From Candidatus Bathyarchaeota archaeon (GTDB lineage Archaea > Thermoproteota > Bathyarchaeia > 40CM-2-53-6 > FEN-987), in contig JAHFFU010000058.1 of NCBI GenBank assembly GCA_023247835.1, positions 1-6,747 on the forward strand: a DNA stretch of 6,747 nucleotides. The letters run 5' to 3'. Below the pieces are notes generated by a model that saw only the letters and a list, made by a program, of their open reading frames with translations, searched no databases and was not told the DNA's origin. Shown here piece after piece: positions 1-6,236 of this stretch (positions are counted from its first letter, which is position 1; every line of letters starts with the position of its first letter). The position numbers and the translations under genes are program-made.

Positions 1-1
1 A

Positions 2-61
2 GACCATCAAGGATTTTCAAGCTTCGAGATTGCAAGGCGCGATGTCAACCGGCAAGTCTAA
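2..61 (+). CDS. Possible C-terminal tail of an upstream gene (partial)
   Basis: Reading from base 2, a frame is open from the window edge to a TAA at 59-61 and gives 19 residues ending in EIARRDVNRQV. If real, this is the end of the preceding gene and overlaps the ATG at 42 of the SGNH protein by 20 bases, the translational-coupling arrangement common in polysaccharide operons. The stretch is too short to assign a family. The other two forward frames are also open at the left edge, so this is only one of several possibilities. Confidence 0.2.
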   Translation, partial: DHQGFSSFEIARRDVNRQV

Positions 62-1223
62 AGTTCCCTACTACGTGGCGGCCGCGATTTTCGTTGGTGC
101 GATGATCGAGGTTGCGTCGTTTCTAGCGATCCACTTCGTGCTGCTCCCTCGAGAGCCTGCGTTCTTCTTCCGTAGTCCATCAGTTAGCGGGCCCGAGTTT
201 GAGCGATACATGCGAAGACGTGATCCGTTGCTGGGATGGCCAGCGAGAAAGACCGATGAGAACGGTTTGGAGTTAATCGAATCTCGGCCCATACCGACTT
301 ATCCGACTCCTGGGAATGAATGTGTCTCGCTGTATGGTGATTCGTTCACATACGGGGACGAGGTGGCTCATTCAGAAGCCTGGAGCAACGTGCTGTCATC
401 GAGATTAAAATGTCGCGTAGGCAATTATGGGGTAGGGGGGTACGGGACGGATCAGGCCTATTTGCGATTTCTCAATAATGTTCATGATTCGGCAAGAGTG
501 GTAATACTCGGAATTTACCCTGAGAACGTGCTCCGGAATGTTAATCGGTATCGGTACCTTCTTGATGCGCGCACAGTGTTCTCTCTGAAGCCGAGATTCG
601 TTTTAGAGCATGATCGGCTGCGATTGATTGAAATGCCAGTCTGGAACCAGGAGGAATTTCTTGTTGCAACAGAGAGTCCCGAGAATGCCTTCGAGCATGA
701 AGCGTTCTTGCCCGATTCCGAATATGGTCCCGTGTCGCTCTCGTTTCCGTACTCGTGGAAAGCGGTAAAGCTATTACTTTCTGATAGAGCAAGGAGTGCG
801 ATTCTCGGCCATACCAGCTGGGAGGTCTTCTACAGGGACGATCATCCTACGCAAGCTCTCAGAATCACGAGTGAAATTGCCGATTTGTTTGCGAAGACAA
901 GTCAATCGAGGGGAAAGATCCCCTTGCTGCTTATATATCCTACACCGCGGTCATTCAAGCAGTTTAAGGAGACCGGCAGGGTTGTAACTCGTCCACTCAT
1001 TGAGAATCTTGAGCGAAGGCGAATTCCTTATCTTGATCTCCATGCAGGATTTGGAAAGCGTGTGGAGAAACCGGGGTCTTTTTGTGACTTGTTCACTCAA
1101 CCAGCCCAATGTGCAGGGCATTTCAACTCAGAAGGCAATGCGATGGTCTCGGACATTGTGTATGAGCATCTGGTCAAGACCAACTTACTCGCAGTGATGT
1201 CAACAGGTTCTTCTGCTAGTTAG
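42..1223 (+). CDS. Membrane-anchored SGNH/GDSL hydrolase-like protein
   Basis: Predicted 393-residue protein of the SGNH/GDSL fold, a group that includes esterases and O-acetyltransferases acting on polysaccharides. One hydrophobic segment (about residues 10-35) follows a short basic N-terminus, so the rest is probably periplasmic and membrane-tethered. Block I is GDS at 99-101 within YGDSFTYGD, with Ser101 the expected nucleophile. Block II is NYGVGGYGTDQAY at 128-140. Block III appears as GIYPENVLRN at 157-166, with Glu-Asn where many relatives have Asn-Asp. Block V is AGHFNSEG at 358-365 and keeps His360 and Asn362, but the Asp normally two residues before the His is Ala358. Start: ATG at 42 is preceded by a weak AAGG (34-37); a TTG at 30 is also in frame, and the frame stays open to the left edge, so a longer N-terminus is possible. 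The fold is fairly secure; substrate and activity are not. Confidence 0.8.
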   Translation: MSTGKSKVPYYVAAAIFVGAMIEVASFLAIHFVLLPREPAFFFRSPSVSGPEFERYMRRRDPLLGWPARKTDENGLELIESRPIPTYPTPGNECVSLYGDSFTYGDEVAHSEAWSNVLSSRLKCRVGNYGVGGYGTDQAYLRFLNNVHDSARVVILGIYPENVLRNVNRYRYLLDARTVFSLKPRFVLEHDRLRLIEMPVWNQEEFLVATESPENAFEHEAFLPDSEYGPVSLSFPYSWKAVKLLLSDRARSAILGHTSWEVFYRDDHPTQALRITSEIADLFAKTSQSRGKIPLLLIYPTPRSFKQFKETGRVVTRPLIENLERRRIPYLDLHAGFGKRVEKPGSFCDLFTQPAQCAGHFNSEGNAMVSDIVYEHLVKTNLLAVMSTGSSAS

Positions 1224-1224
1224 C

Positions 1225-1241
1225 GGGGCTATGTAGGCCCC
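1225..1241 (+). terminator. GC hairpin directly after the SGNH stop codon
   Basis: GGGGC (1225-1229) pairs with GCCCC (1237-1241) around a 7-base loop, starting one base after the TAG. No T-run follows (next bases TGTCCGG), so it is not a classical intrinsic terminator. It may protect the 3' end of the message or cause partial termination within the 122-bp gap. The rest of the gap (1242-1345) shows no gene. Confidence 0.25.
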
Positions 1242-1345
1242 TGTCCGGCTCATGGTGCAATAGTTGTCGAGGAGCTGGAAGTGGGAAACATGGCTGGTTA
1301 GTGATTGCGACTGCGAAGCCGAAACGGTAGGAAACGCTGGCTGAT

Positions 1346-2551
1346 ATGGTCATCTGTCACATCTGGGATGCCGACTATCCGTGGGATGTTCGAGTCGAAA
1401 AGGTTTGCGACTCGTTGGTCAAGAAACATGAAGTGCATCTTGTGTGCAGAAACTCAAAGCGTTGCCCACGATATGAGTATGCGAAGAGCCTGCACATCCA
1501 TCGCTTGCCGTGCCTATCCGAGCGATTTGGACGTCTTAATTATCTGATCGGATTTCCCGCTTTTTTCAATCCCGTCTGGATCTATACGATCTGGAAAACC
1601 ATCAAGCGAGCCAAAGCAGACGTGATTCTCGTCCGGGATCTCCCTCTGGCGTGGACGGCTCTGGGTATAGGGCGGCTTCTCGGCCTCCCTGTGGTTCTCG
1701 ATATGGCTGAGAATTACCCGGCGATGATTCAAGACCTTTGGGATCGGAAGGGATTTTCAATCCTGAATGTCCTGGTTCGTAATCCAAGCGTCATACGCGT
1801 TATTGAGCGTACGAGTGTGCGTTGGTGCGATCATATTTTGGCAGTGGTCGAGGAGTCTCGTGATCGCTTGATTGCCCTCGGGGTTAATCCTGCAAGGGTT
1901 TCGCTGGTGATTAATACGCCGACCACGGCGCGTTGGACTGAGTCGCCTCGCGGTGGTGGCGTCGGAGTTTCTCGCGGCCCGCAGAGTCTCATTCTCGTGT
2001 ATCTGGGTTTGTTGGAATGGGCGCGCGGGATTGAGACGGCCATTCGTGCGATTCAACGTGTGCATGAACGTCTCCCTGGAGTGAAACTGGTGATTGTAGG
2101 CTCTGGACGGCATGAAGGTGATTTTAGACAGCTCGCAGATCAACTGAAGTTACAGGATGCTGTGCAGTTTCTGGGATGGCTTGACTATTCCAAGGCGATC
2201 GAGGTGATTCGAGAGTCTGATGTTGGTCTGGTGCCACATCATGCCACTGAGAGCTGGAACACAACCATTCCCAACAAACTCTTTGATTACATGTCGATGG
2301 GGAAGCCGGTTATCGTGTCGAATGCAAAGCCGACTGAGCGGATCGTTCGAGAAGAGCGATGTGGAGTGGTGTTTAAAGAAAAAGATTCGGAGGATTTGGC
2401 TCGTGCGATTTTCATGTTGGGGGATCAAGCAATCAGGAGAGAGATGGGGCAGCATGGAAAAGACGCTGTCACCGAGAAGTATAACTGGGCTGTCGATGAA
2501 CAACGGCTTTTCTGGGCACTTGAAGAGACCGTTGGGTCACGGACAAAGTGA
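1346..2551 (+). CDS. GT4-type glycosyltransferase (GT-B fold)
   Basis: A 401-residue protein, the normal length for a GT4/Glycos_transf_1 enzyme, which moves a sugar from a nucleotide-sugar donor to a lipid-linked or growing glycan on the cytoplasmic face of the membrane. The N-terminal acceptor domain begins with WDADYPWDVRVEK (7-19) and contains VRDLPLAW (96-103) and VVLDMAENYP (116-125). The C-terminal donor domain begins with LVYLGLLEWARGIETA (217-232), then LVIVGSG (248-254), and has the signature TTIPNKLFDYMSMGKPVI (306-323), where Asp314 stands in the place of the usual second Glu of the EX7E motif. No transmembrane helix is obvious. Start: ATG 1346 is the first ATG after an in-frame TAG at 1328-1330. 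The nearest Shine-Dalgarno match is AGGA (1329-1332), 13 bases away, so initiation may be weak. It closely resembles WbuB-like O-antigen and exopolysaccharide transferases. Donor and acceptor cannot be read from sequence. Confidence 0.9.
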   Translation: MVICHIWDADYPWDVRVEKVCDSLVKKHEVHLVCRNSKRCPRYEYAKSLHIHRLPCLSERFGRLNYLIGFPAFFNPVWIYTIWKTIKRAKADVILVRDLPLAWTALGIGRLLGLPVVLDMAENYPAMIQDLWDRKGFSILNVLVRNPSVIRVIERTSVRWCDHILAVVEESRDRLIALGVNPARVSLVINTPTTARWTESPRGGGVGVSRGPQSLILVYLGLLEWARGIETAIRAIQRVHERLPGVKLVIVGSGRHEGDFRQLADQLKLQDAVQFLGWLDYSKAIEVIRESDVGLVPHHATESWNTTIPNKLFDYMSMGKPVIVSNAKPTERIVREERCGVVFKEKDSEDLARAIFMLGDQAIRREMGQHGKDAVTEKYNWAVDEQRLFWALEETVGSRTK

Positions 2552-2563
2552 CCAGTCTTTCGA

Positions 2564-2577
2564 GGCTGACGATTAGC
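2564..2577 (+). promoter_or_regulatory. Shared GGC-N2-ACGATTAGC element, sigma-54-like spacing
   Basis: GGCTGACGATTAGC begins 13 bases after the stop of the glycosyltransferase gene. GG (2564-2565) and GC (2576-2577) are exactly 10 bases apart, as in -24/-12 sigma-54 promoters, but the match to TGGCAC-N5-TTGC is only moderate: T is A, and CAC is CTG. Support comes from a near copy at 6241-6254 (GGCAAACGATTAGC) in another gap of this locus. If it is a promoter, transcription would start near 2589 and leave a leader of about 70 bases before the ATG at 2658. Confidence 0.3.
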
Positions 2578-2594
2578 ATGCGTAAAGCGAACAA

Positions 2595-2620
2595 CCTGCA
2601 CCTAGCTGTCTGTATGCAGG
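2595..2620 (+). promoter_or_regulatory. Leader hairpin upstream of the phosphatase-fold gene
   Basis: CCTGCA (2595-2600) and TGCAGG (2615-2620) form a 6-bp inverted repeat with a 14-base loop. Outside it, AAGCG (2585-2589) can pair with CGCTT (2635-2639), extending the structure to within a few bases of the strong Shine-Dalgarno AAAGGGGG (2643-2650). Such a fold could affect ribosome access to ATG 2658. Effect and regulator are unknown. Confidence 0.25.
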
Positions 2621-2657
2621 CAACGGAGTACATGCGCTTGTTAAAGGGGGTAGAGGT

Positions 2658-4073
2658 ATGACGGTCAGAAATCCTGTTGTAATGCTGGAGTTTAACGAGT
2701 TGACTCCTTCTTTGATGGCACGGTTCATAGGCGAGGGCAAACTGCCTAATTTTAGGCGTCTCTTCAATGACTCCCTGATCTACACATCTGATGCAGGAGA
2801 AGATTCCCCTAATCTAAACCCCTGGGTTCAATGGGTTACCGTACATACAGGGCTCCCCTTTCAGGACCATAAAGTTTTCCACTTAGATGATGGTCATAAA
2901 CTCAAAGGCAAGTGTGTCTGGGATCTCATTTCGGATGCAGGACAGCACGTGTGGGTTTGTGGAAGCATGAATGCAAAATATTCTCTTCCCCTAAATGGCG
3001 CATTTATGCCAGATCCATGGACAACAGGAGCGCCTCCGTACCCGGGAGAATTTTCTTCCTATCATCGATTCGTTAGGAAGAGCGTTCAAGAGCATACGAA
3101 TTTGGATACTGCGTATAGTGCAGCAGAGTACTTGGACTATCTGAAGTTCATGCTCTCTCATGGGCTGTCCTTCTCTACTATTTGGGCTATTGTCAGCCAG
3201 CTACTGATTGAGCGGTCAGGAAAGTACAGATGGAAGCGGGTTCCCATTTTAGACAAATTACAGTTTGATCTATTCTCTTGGTACTTTAGAAAGTACAGGC
3301 CGAGCTTCTCCACCTTCTTTGTGAACAGCGTGGCCCACTTTCAGCATTGTTATTGGAGAGAAATGGAGCCATGGCATTTCAGTATTCCGCCGACCAATGA
3401 GGATAAGACTGAGAAAGAGGCTGCTATTCTGTTCGGGTATCAACAATTGGACGAAATCATCGGTCGTGCCTTGGCCTTGGCGGGTGACGATTCAACCCTG
3501 ATACTCTGCACGGCGCTTAGCCAGCAGCCGTGCGTTGCTTATGAGGAAGAAGGTGGTAAGTGCTTTTATAGGCCTAAGAATTTTGAAAAGGTATTTGAAT
3601 TCGCCGGAGTAAAGGGTGCATACGAAATTTCTCCAGTGATGTCCGAGGAGTTCTACGTGAGATTCCATAGCGAGGAAGAAGCTCGTCAAGCAATGCTGGA
3701 GTTGGAAAGGCTTCGTGTTGCCTCTACACCTGTTCTGCGCGCCGATCGGAAAGGGAATGAGGTCTACACGGGGTGCTCCATACATTCCCAGGTCTCGCCT
3801 GATGCTATCTTGATGGTCGAAGGCAGCGATCGAAAGGCCCCATTCTTTGAGCTGTTTTACCAAGGCGAAGGTATTAAGAGCGGAATGCATCATCGCGATG
3901 GTTTGCTGTGGATACGTCTACCAAACCGGCAACATCGCATACATTCGGAAAAGGTGTCGCTCTGTTCAATCGCGCCGACGGTTTTGTCGCTTCTTGGCGT
4001 GAACCAGCCAGACTCGATGAAAAGCCCTCCTCTTATTGACTCCTGCATAACTAATGTCCTACATGCGGCGTAA
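2658..4073 (+). CDS. Alkaline-phosphatase-superfamily protein, probably a pseudoenzyme
   Basis: A 471-residue soluble-looking protein with the layout of type I phosphodiesterase/nucleotide pyrophosphatase proteins. Landmarks: VVMLEFNELTPSLM (7-20, where active members have GLDGAT), a GKLPNFRRL helix (27-35), WVTVHTGLPFQDH (59-71), VWDLISDAG (88-96, typical TVWDLLSEAG), HFQHCYW (227-233), GMHHRDG (409-415) and IAPTVLSLLG (438-447). The fold match is good, but most catalytic positions are changed: metal Asp to Asn13, nucleophile Ser/Thr to Asn54, Asp of the D-x3-H site to Ala226, and the Asp-His pair to Ala286-Leu287. Only His230 and His411 remain. No signal peptide is visible, so it is likely cytoplasmic. 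Start: ATG 2658 has AAAGGGGG (2643-2650) at 7 bases. Sampled GC is lower than in the neighbours (33-48% in several lines). A scaffold, ligand-binding or altered-activity role in polysaccharide assembly is inference; 'alkaline phosphatase family protein' is the safe name. Confidence 0.75.
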   Translation: MTVRNPVVMLEFNELTPSLMARFIGEGKLPNFRRLFNDSLIYTSDAGEDSPNLNPWVQWVTVHTGLPFQDHKVFHLDDGHKLKGKCVWDLISDAGQHVWVCGSMNAKYSLPLNGAFMPDPWTTGAPPYPGEFSSYHRFVRKSVQEHTNLDTAYSAAEYLDYLKFMLSHGLSFSTIWAIVSQLLIERSGKYRWKRVPILDKLQFDLFSWYFRKYRPSFSTFFVNSVAHFQHCYWREMEPWHFSIPPTNEDKTEKEAAILFGYQQLDEIIGRALALAGDDSTLILCTALSQQPCVAYEEEGGKCFYRPKNFEKVFEFAGVKGAYEISPVMSEEFYVRFHSEEEARQAMLELERLRVASTPVLRADRKGNEVYTGCSIHSQVSPDAILMVEGSDRKAPFFELFYQGEGIKSGMHHRDGLLWIRLPNRQHRIHSEKVSLCSIAPTVLSLLGVNQPDSMKSPPLIDSCITNVLHAA

Positions 4074-4187
4074 AAAAAGGGGACTGTCGCGAAGAAAGGA
4101 TCGCAGCAGGTCAGGGTGACGCTGGAGCGCCCGGCTCGAGCGGTGCACCCCGGCGACCAGACTGTCGATATCCCGCGGGGCTAGGAG
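4059..4187 (-). pseudogene. Possible remnant coding fragment in the gap (no start codon)
   Basis: On the minus strand, a frame between a TGA (4188-4190) and a TAG (4059-4061) gives 42 residues, including RDIDSLVAGVHRSS and RHPDLLRSFLRDSPLF, which look protein-like: amphipathic, with about three quarters G or C at third positions in the first 35 codons. There is no suitable start codon and it overlaps the end of the phosphatase-fold gene by 15 bases. It may be a leftover of a gene or mobile element that was inserted and decayed. I do not recognise the family, and the high GC of the region could create the impression by itself. Confidence 0.2.
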
Positions 4188-4333
4188 TCAATAGCTGGTG
4201 AGAGGTGTGCTACGCCTGCAATATTCGCAATTCCGTCAGGCTACAAGAAACTGCAACTGCGTGTCCTCTGAAATTCAGAGACGAAGGATTGTTAGCGATG
4301 GGGCCAGGCATTCCGTCGGTGGAGGGGAAATAG
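4074..4333. other. 260-bp intergenic gap with GC-rich island
   Basis: The gap between the phosphatase-fold gene and the amidotransferase has no convincing intact gene. It starts with A7 followed by GGGGACTGTC (4072-4088), resembling the AAAAGGGGACWGTC ends seen near REP-type repeats, though this is only a resemblance. Bases 4121-4180 are 75% GC (45 of 60) against about 50% around them and hold three perfect 8-base palindromes: GCTCGAGC (4134-4141), GGTGCACC (4142-4149) and CCCGCGGG (4172-4179). GACTGTCG occurs twice (4082-4089 and 4160-4167). The second half (4190-4320) returns to ordinary composition and has a weak GG-N10-GC pair (4197-4210) and a 15-base palindrome (4266-4280). It ends with the Shine-Dalgarno GGAGGGG (4321-4327). 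Confidence 0.6.
4266..4280. repeat. 15-base palindrome CTCTGAA-A-TTCAGAG upstream of the amidotransferase
   Basis: Two perfect 7-base arms separated by a single A, ending 53 bases before ATG 4334. The short spacer makes an RNA hairpin unlikely and a dimeric DNA-binding protein site more likely. No second copy was noticed. The palindrome itself is certain; its function is inference. Confidence 0.45.
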
Positions 4334-6232
4334 ATGTGTGGCATTGTTGGGGTGTTTGATATGAGAGGGCGGGCAGTCAACCCTGCCTGGATCGAGTCGA
4401 TGAATGATTCGATCGTCCATCGTGGCCCGGACGACAGCGGAAGCTACGTGAGCCGAGGAATTGGGATAGGGATGCGTCGCCTATCGATTATCGACGTCTC
4501 GGGTGGTAAGCAGCCGGTCTACAACGAGGACAAGAGTATCTGGGTAGTGTTTAACGGGGAGATCTACAATCATCTTGAGTTGCGGAAGGATCTTGAAGGT
4601 GCAGGGCATCAGTTTTATACCCATAGCGATTCCGAGACATTAGTCCACCTGTACGAGCAGTACGGTGTGGAAGGGGTATCAAGGCTGAGGGGAATGTTTG
4701 CCTATGCGCTCTGGGACGGGAACGCTGAACGGCTTCTGTTGGCGAGAGATCGAATTGGAATCAAACCCCTGTTTTATTCCGTTGTCGACGGACGGTTAGT
4801 TTTTGCCTCTGAGCTGAAGGCATTTTTCCGGCTCCCCTGGTTTACTTCTGATGTGAATCAGTCCGCAGTTCAACGATTTCTTGCCTACCTCTACATTCCT
4901 GGGCCCGAGACCATTTATCAGGATATTGTCGAGCTTCCACCAGCCCACACGCTGGTTTGCGAACGCGGTCGAATCTCGATTCACCGGTATTGGAGCTTGC
5001 AGTTCCGATCACAACTGAATGTGTCGATTAAGGAATGGGAGGAGCGCTTTCTTGCGCAGTTCCGAGACAGCGTGAAAAGCCATCTCGTCAGTGAGGTGCC
5101 GCTTGGTGCGTTCCTTTCAGGAGGGATCGATTCAAGCGCTATTGTGGGTGTGATGGCACAGGAGTCGACAAAACCAGTTTTGACTTTTTCAATCGGCCAT
5201 GAAGGGAAGGGGTCTTTTCAAGATGAACGGGCGTTTGCACGAATCATAGCGGAACGATTTCAGACTGAGCATCACGAATTCGTGGTGACCACGGATATCA
5301 AGGATCTCTTGCCAAAGCTGGTGGCCTGCTTCGATCAACCGTTTGCGGACTCTTCAGCCATCCCTAACTACTACGTAAGCCAGATGACGAGACAGCATGT
5401 TACCGTCGCGCTTTCTGGATTAGGAGGCGATGAAATTGGCGGTGGTTACGAACGGTACCTTGGCATGCTTTGGGCTGAACTCTTTAGAAAAATTCCGCCT
5501 TCTGTGCGTGGTGTTCTTGGTCAGAAATGGGCTCATCTGCTTCCAGACGTTGCAACGGGACATCCTTGGATGAGCCGACTCAAACGATTTCTTGCTGCGG
5601 CTGAAAAGTCGCCTGCAGCTCGATATGTTGCGTTCATCACGGCTTTTTCTGAGAAGGAGCGGGAGAGTCTGTTACACAAAGACTTCTTAGGCAGCCAGAA
5701 TCTTGGGAGTCCGGAAAGTCTGATTGTTGATCTATTTGATTCAGGCGATGCCGACAGTTTGTTGCACAATCTATTGCTTAGCGATATGCACCTGTACCTT
5801 CCAGGGGATCTACTTACGCTGACGGACCGAGTGAGTATGTACCACTCGCTTGAGGTGCGAGTGCCGTTTCTCGATCATCCACTGGTCGAGCTCATGGCCC
5901 AAATGCCATCTCACTACAAGACCTCTCTCGGGTCAAAGAAAATTCTGTTTAAGGAGGCATTCCGTGACTTGCTTCCATCGAGTATCTTGCACCGTAAGAA
6001 ACTGGGATTTTCGGTGCCGCTCGGGCTCTGGCTACGTACAGATCTCAAACCTATGATGTGTGACATTCTTTCAAGTCACATCATCAATGATATTGGTTTT
6101 CTGAATGCCGCAGAGGTGCAACGAATTGTGATCGAACATGTTAGAGGTGATGCCAATCATGAGAACAAGCTGTGGGCTTTGATTAATCTGGTGTCCTGGT
6201 GGCGTGATGTTCGCCGTCGCTACCCAAGCTAA
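4334..6232 (+). CDS. AsnB-like glutamine-dependent amidotransferase
   Basis: A 632-residue two-domain protein of the glutamine-hydrolysing asparagine synthase family. The N-terminal class II glutaminase domain (1 to about 200) has nucleophile Cys2 in MCGIVG, RRLSIID (48-54), FNGEIYN (73-79) and SDSE (98-101). The C-terminal ATP-pyrophosphatase domain has the PPi loop LSGGIDSS (261-268), FDQPFADSSAIP (333-344), LSGLGGDE (360-367) and, near the end, SLEVRVPFLDHP and RKKLGFSVPLGLW. Ammonia from glutamine is passed to a carboxyl group activated as an AMP ester. Leu363 stands where E. coli AsnB has catalytic Glu348, and the length exceeds E. coli AsnB (554 residues), which fits the paralogues found in exopolysaccharide and O-antigen clusters, including those of exosortase (PEP-CTERM) loci, rather than true asparagine synthesis. 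Start: ATG 4334 (Cys must be residue 2) with GGAGGGG (4321-4327) 6 bases upstream. All expected glutaminase residues are present, so it is probably active; the acceptor is unknown. Confidence 0.92.
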   Translation: MCGIVGVFDMRGRAVNPAWIESMNDSIVHRGPDDSGSYVSRGIGIGMRRLSIIDVSGGKQPVYNEDKSIWVVFNGEIYNHLELRKDLEGAGHQFYTHSDSETLVHLYEQYGVEGVSRLRGMFAYALWDGNAERLLLARDRIGIKPLFYSVVDGRLVFASELKAFFRLPWFTSDVNQSAVQRFLAYLYIPGPETIYQDIVELPPAHTLVCERGRISIHRYWSLQFRSQLNVSIKEWEERFLAQFRDSVKSHLVSEVPLGAFLSGGIDSSAIVGVMAQESTKPVLTFSIGHEGKGSFQDERAFARIIAERFQTEHHEFVVTTDIKDLLPKLVACFDQPFADSSAIPNYYVSQMTRQHVTVALSGLGGDEIGGGYERYLGMLWAELFRKIPPSVRGVLGQKWAHLLPDVATGHPWMSRLKRFLAAAEKSPAARYVAFITAFSEKERESLLHKDFLGSQNLGSPESLIVDLFDSGDADSLLHNLLLSDMHLYLPGDLLTLTDRVSMYHSLEVRVPFLDHPLVELMAQMPSHYKTSLGSKKILFKEAFRDLLPSSILHRKKLGFSVPLGLWLRTDLKPMMCDILSSHIINDIGFLNAAEVQRIVIEHVRGDANHENKLWALINLVSWWRDVRRRYPS

Positions 6233-6236
6233 CCTT

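Noticed and set aside
1305..1547. 80-codon forward frame overlapping the start of the glycosyltransferase
   Set aside because: It lies mostly inside the glycosyltransferase coding sequence in another frame, starts with TTG, and shows no domain-like sequence.
1757..2143. 128-codon minus-strand frame inside the glycosyltransferase gene
   Set aside because: Fully antisense to a well-supported GT4 gene; no recognisable motifs and no separate ribosome binding context.
2220..2576. 118-codon forward frame over the 3' end of the glycosyltransferase
   Set aside because: Out-of-frame shadow of the donor-domain signature TTIPNKLFDYM; Trp/Arg-rich and without motifs.
3492..3893. 133-codon minus-strand frame inside the phosphatase-fold gene
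   Set aside because: Antisense to a gene whose family landmarks run through the same region; no independent support.
4197..4210. Weak sigma-54-like site TGGTGAGAGGTGTGC before the amidotransferase
   Set aside because: GG-N10-GC spacing is right, but most other consensus positions fail, and such a pair occurs by chance about once per 256 bases. Not listed as a separate feature.
4230..4317. Direct repeat ATTCCGTC at 4230-4237 and 4310-4317
   Set aside because: Only 8 bases, two copies 80 bases apart, no extension; not enough for an iteron, att site or CRISPR claim.
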